Below, piece by piece: positions 63,364 to 64,000 of a DNA stretch of 64,000 nt. Position numbers and translations under genes: made by a program. A model generated the notes under the pieces. That model had not been told where the DNA came from. It worked only from the letters and a program-made list of their open reading frames with translations, and made no database searches. Origin of the DNA: Arcanobacterium pluranimalium (lineage in GTDB: Bacteria; Actinomycetota; Actinomycetes; Actinomycetales; Actinomycetaceae). The stretch spans positions 930,001 through 994,000 of the forward strand of contig NZ_JAFBCS010000001.1 in assembly GCF_016907845.1 (NCBI RefSeq). Reading direction: 5' to 3'. Position 1 is the first letter of the stretch. The number at the start of each line of letters is the position of its first letter.

Positions 63364-64000
63364 ATGCTACGTATTCCATTGCATCGCAGCTCGTTCACAC
63401 AAACTGAGAGTGTTGTTGCACGTAACGAAGAGTTTAACGTCGTCGCCTTTACTTACCCTAAGGGTATTGAGTCGGTACGTATTGAAAACTCGCGCGGATA
63501 TGTTGAAGTCTTGCCGTTCATGGGGCAGATCATTTGGGACGCTTTCTTCGATGGAAAGTCCTTGCGTATGAAGAACATGTTCACAGCACCTCAGCCGTGT
63601 AAGGAGATCGTTGATACGTACGGCTGCTTCGCTTTCCATTCCGGTCTGCTCGCTAATGGCTGCCCAAGCCCTGAGGATACGCACCCGTTGCACGGTGAAT
63701 TCCCGACGGCGACGATGGATGAAGCTTGGTTGGAGATCGAGGGCGACGACGTTCGGATCGTTTCGTCCTACGAGTACGTGCAAGGCTTTGGCGCGCATTA
63801 CCGGGCACAGCCATCTGTACGGATGAGTGCTAAGTCTGCGCTGTTTGACATTGAGCTTGAGGTGACCAACCTTTCAGAATATGCGTCGATGCCGCTACAG
63901 TACATGTGCCATATGAACTACGCGTTCGTCAAGGATGGCATGATGCGTGAGTCTTTGCCTGAGGGTGCATTCCAGTTGCGTCGTTCAGTTCCAGCTCATG
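63364..64000 (+). CDS. Mutarotase-like protein (aldose-epimerase fold), cut by the window end
   Basis: The first 212 residues are present (MLRIPLHRSSFTQTESVVAR, ending FQLRRSVPAH) and the frame is open to the last base. The segments VEVLPFMGQIIWDAFFDG, CFAFHSGLLANGCPSPEDTHPLHGEFP and HYRAQPSVRMSAKSALFDIELEVTNLSEYASMPLQYM (read in parts) fit the galactose-mutarotase superfamily of the DUF4432 type. In enteric bacteria a similar protein (DeoM/DeoX) lies with deoP and deoK. A deoxyribokinase might follow beyond the window. Confidence 0.7.
   Translation, partial: MLRIPLHRSSFTQTESVVARNEEFNVVAFTYPKGIESVRIENSRGYVEVLPFMGQIIWDAFFDGKSLRMKNMFTAPQPCKEIVDTYGCFAFHSGLLANGCPSPEDTHPLHGEFPTATMDEAWLEIEGDDVRIVSSYEYVQGFGAHYRAQPSVRMSAKSALFDIELEVTNLSEYASMPLQYMCHMNYAFVKDGMMRESLPEGAFQLRRSVPAH

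Overview
The window looks like chromosome from a Gram-positive actinobacterium of moderate GC, probably in the Actinomycetaceae (Arcanobacterium/Trueperella-like). This is inferred from a WhiB protein, a CIRCE-controlled groES, an acidic-tailed L17, an N-terminally extended S9, many GTG/TTG starts, and two cell-wall proteins ending in an LAKTG sorting signal. No database search was possible, so the genus is only a suggestion.

Layout. 1-10.8 kb: the spc/alpha ribosomal cluster (rplO end, secY, adk, map, infA, rpmJ, rpsM, rpsK, rpoA, rplQ). It is split between rplO and secY by an IS256/IS1249-type insertion sequence with 8-bp target duplications and by a gene for a calcium-binding-repeat surface protein. 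10.8-13.4 kb: an orphan protein, a multipass membrane protein and its probable TetR regulator. 13.4-22.1 kb: purine synthesis on the minus strand, in the transcription order purC-purE-purL-purM-purN-purD. 22.1-25.4 kb: a ROK kinase, truA, rplM-rpsI. 25.7-27.0 kb: a decayed IS30 element sitting in a dispersed repeat. 27.3-38.7 kb: ldh, glmM, coaA, glmS, then nnrD-alr-tsaE-(membrane protein)-tsaB-rimI. 39.0-42.4 kb: succinate dehydrogenase sdhCAB. 42.7-47.7 kb: a 1633-residue surface protein. 48.2-54.2 kb: a ribose operon rbsR-A-C-B-K-D. 54.2-60.1 kb: a THUMP-like methyltransferase, groES, a secreted SGNH hydrolase, a possible small transcript, whiB and guaB. 60.2-64 kb: a probable deoxyribose catabolic operon (SorC-type regulator, deoC, FucP-type permease, mutarotase-like protein cut by the window end).

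How the parts fit. Most genes are housekeeping: translation, protein export, purines up to SAICAR and GMP, amino-sugar and D-alanine supply for the wall, t6A modification. Two sugar systems, ribose and deoxyribose, would let the cell use nucleoside sugars. The accessory layer is the two wall-anchored proteins, the two IS elements and the secreted hydrolase.

The most unusual signal is at the DNA level. Many intergenic gaps and some protein tails consist of locus-specific degenerate tandem repeats with 11-24 bp units. At four genes (map, the orphan gene ending at 11463, rpsI, groES) the repeat begins with the end of the coding sequence and its stop-codon region, as if gene 3' ends were repeatedly duplicated. 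A second signal is a well-formed + strand promoter with an operator-like palindrome at 57.45-57.5 kb, in a stretch with no recognised gene.
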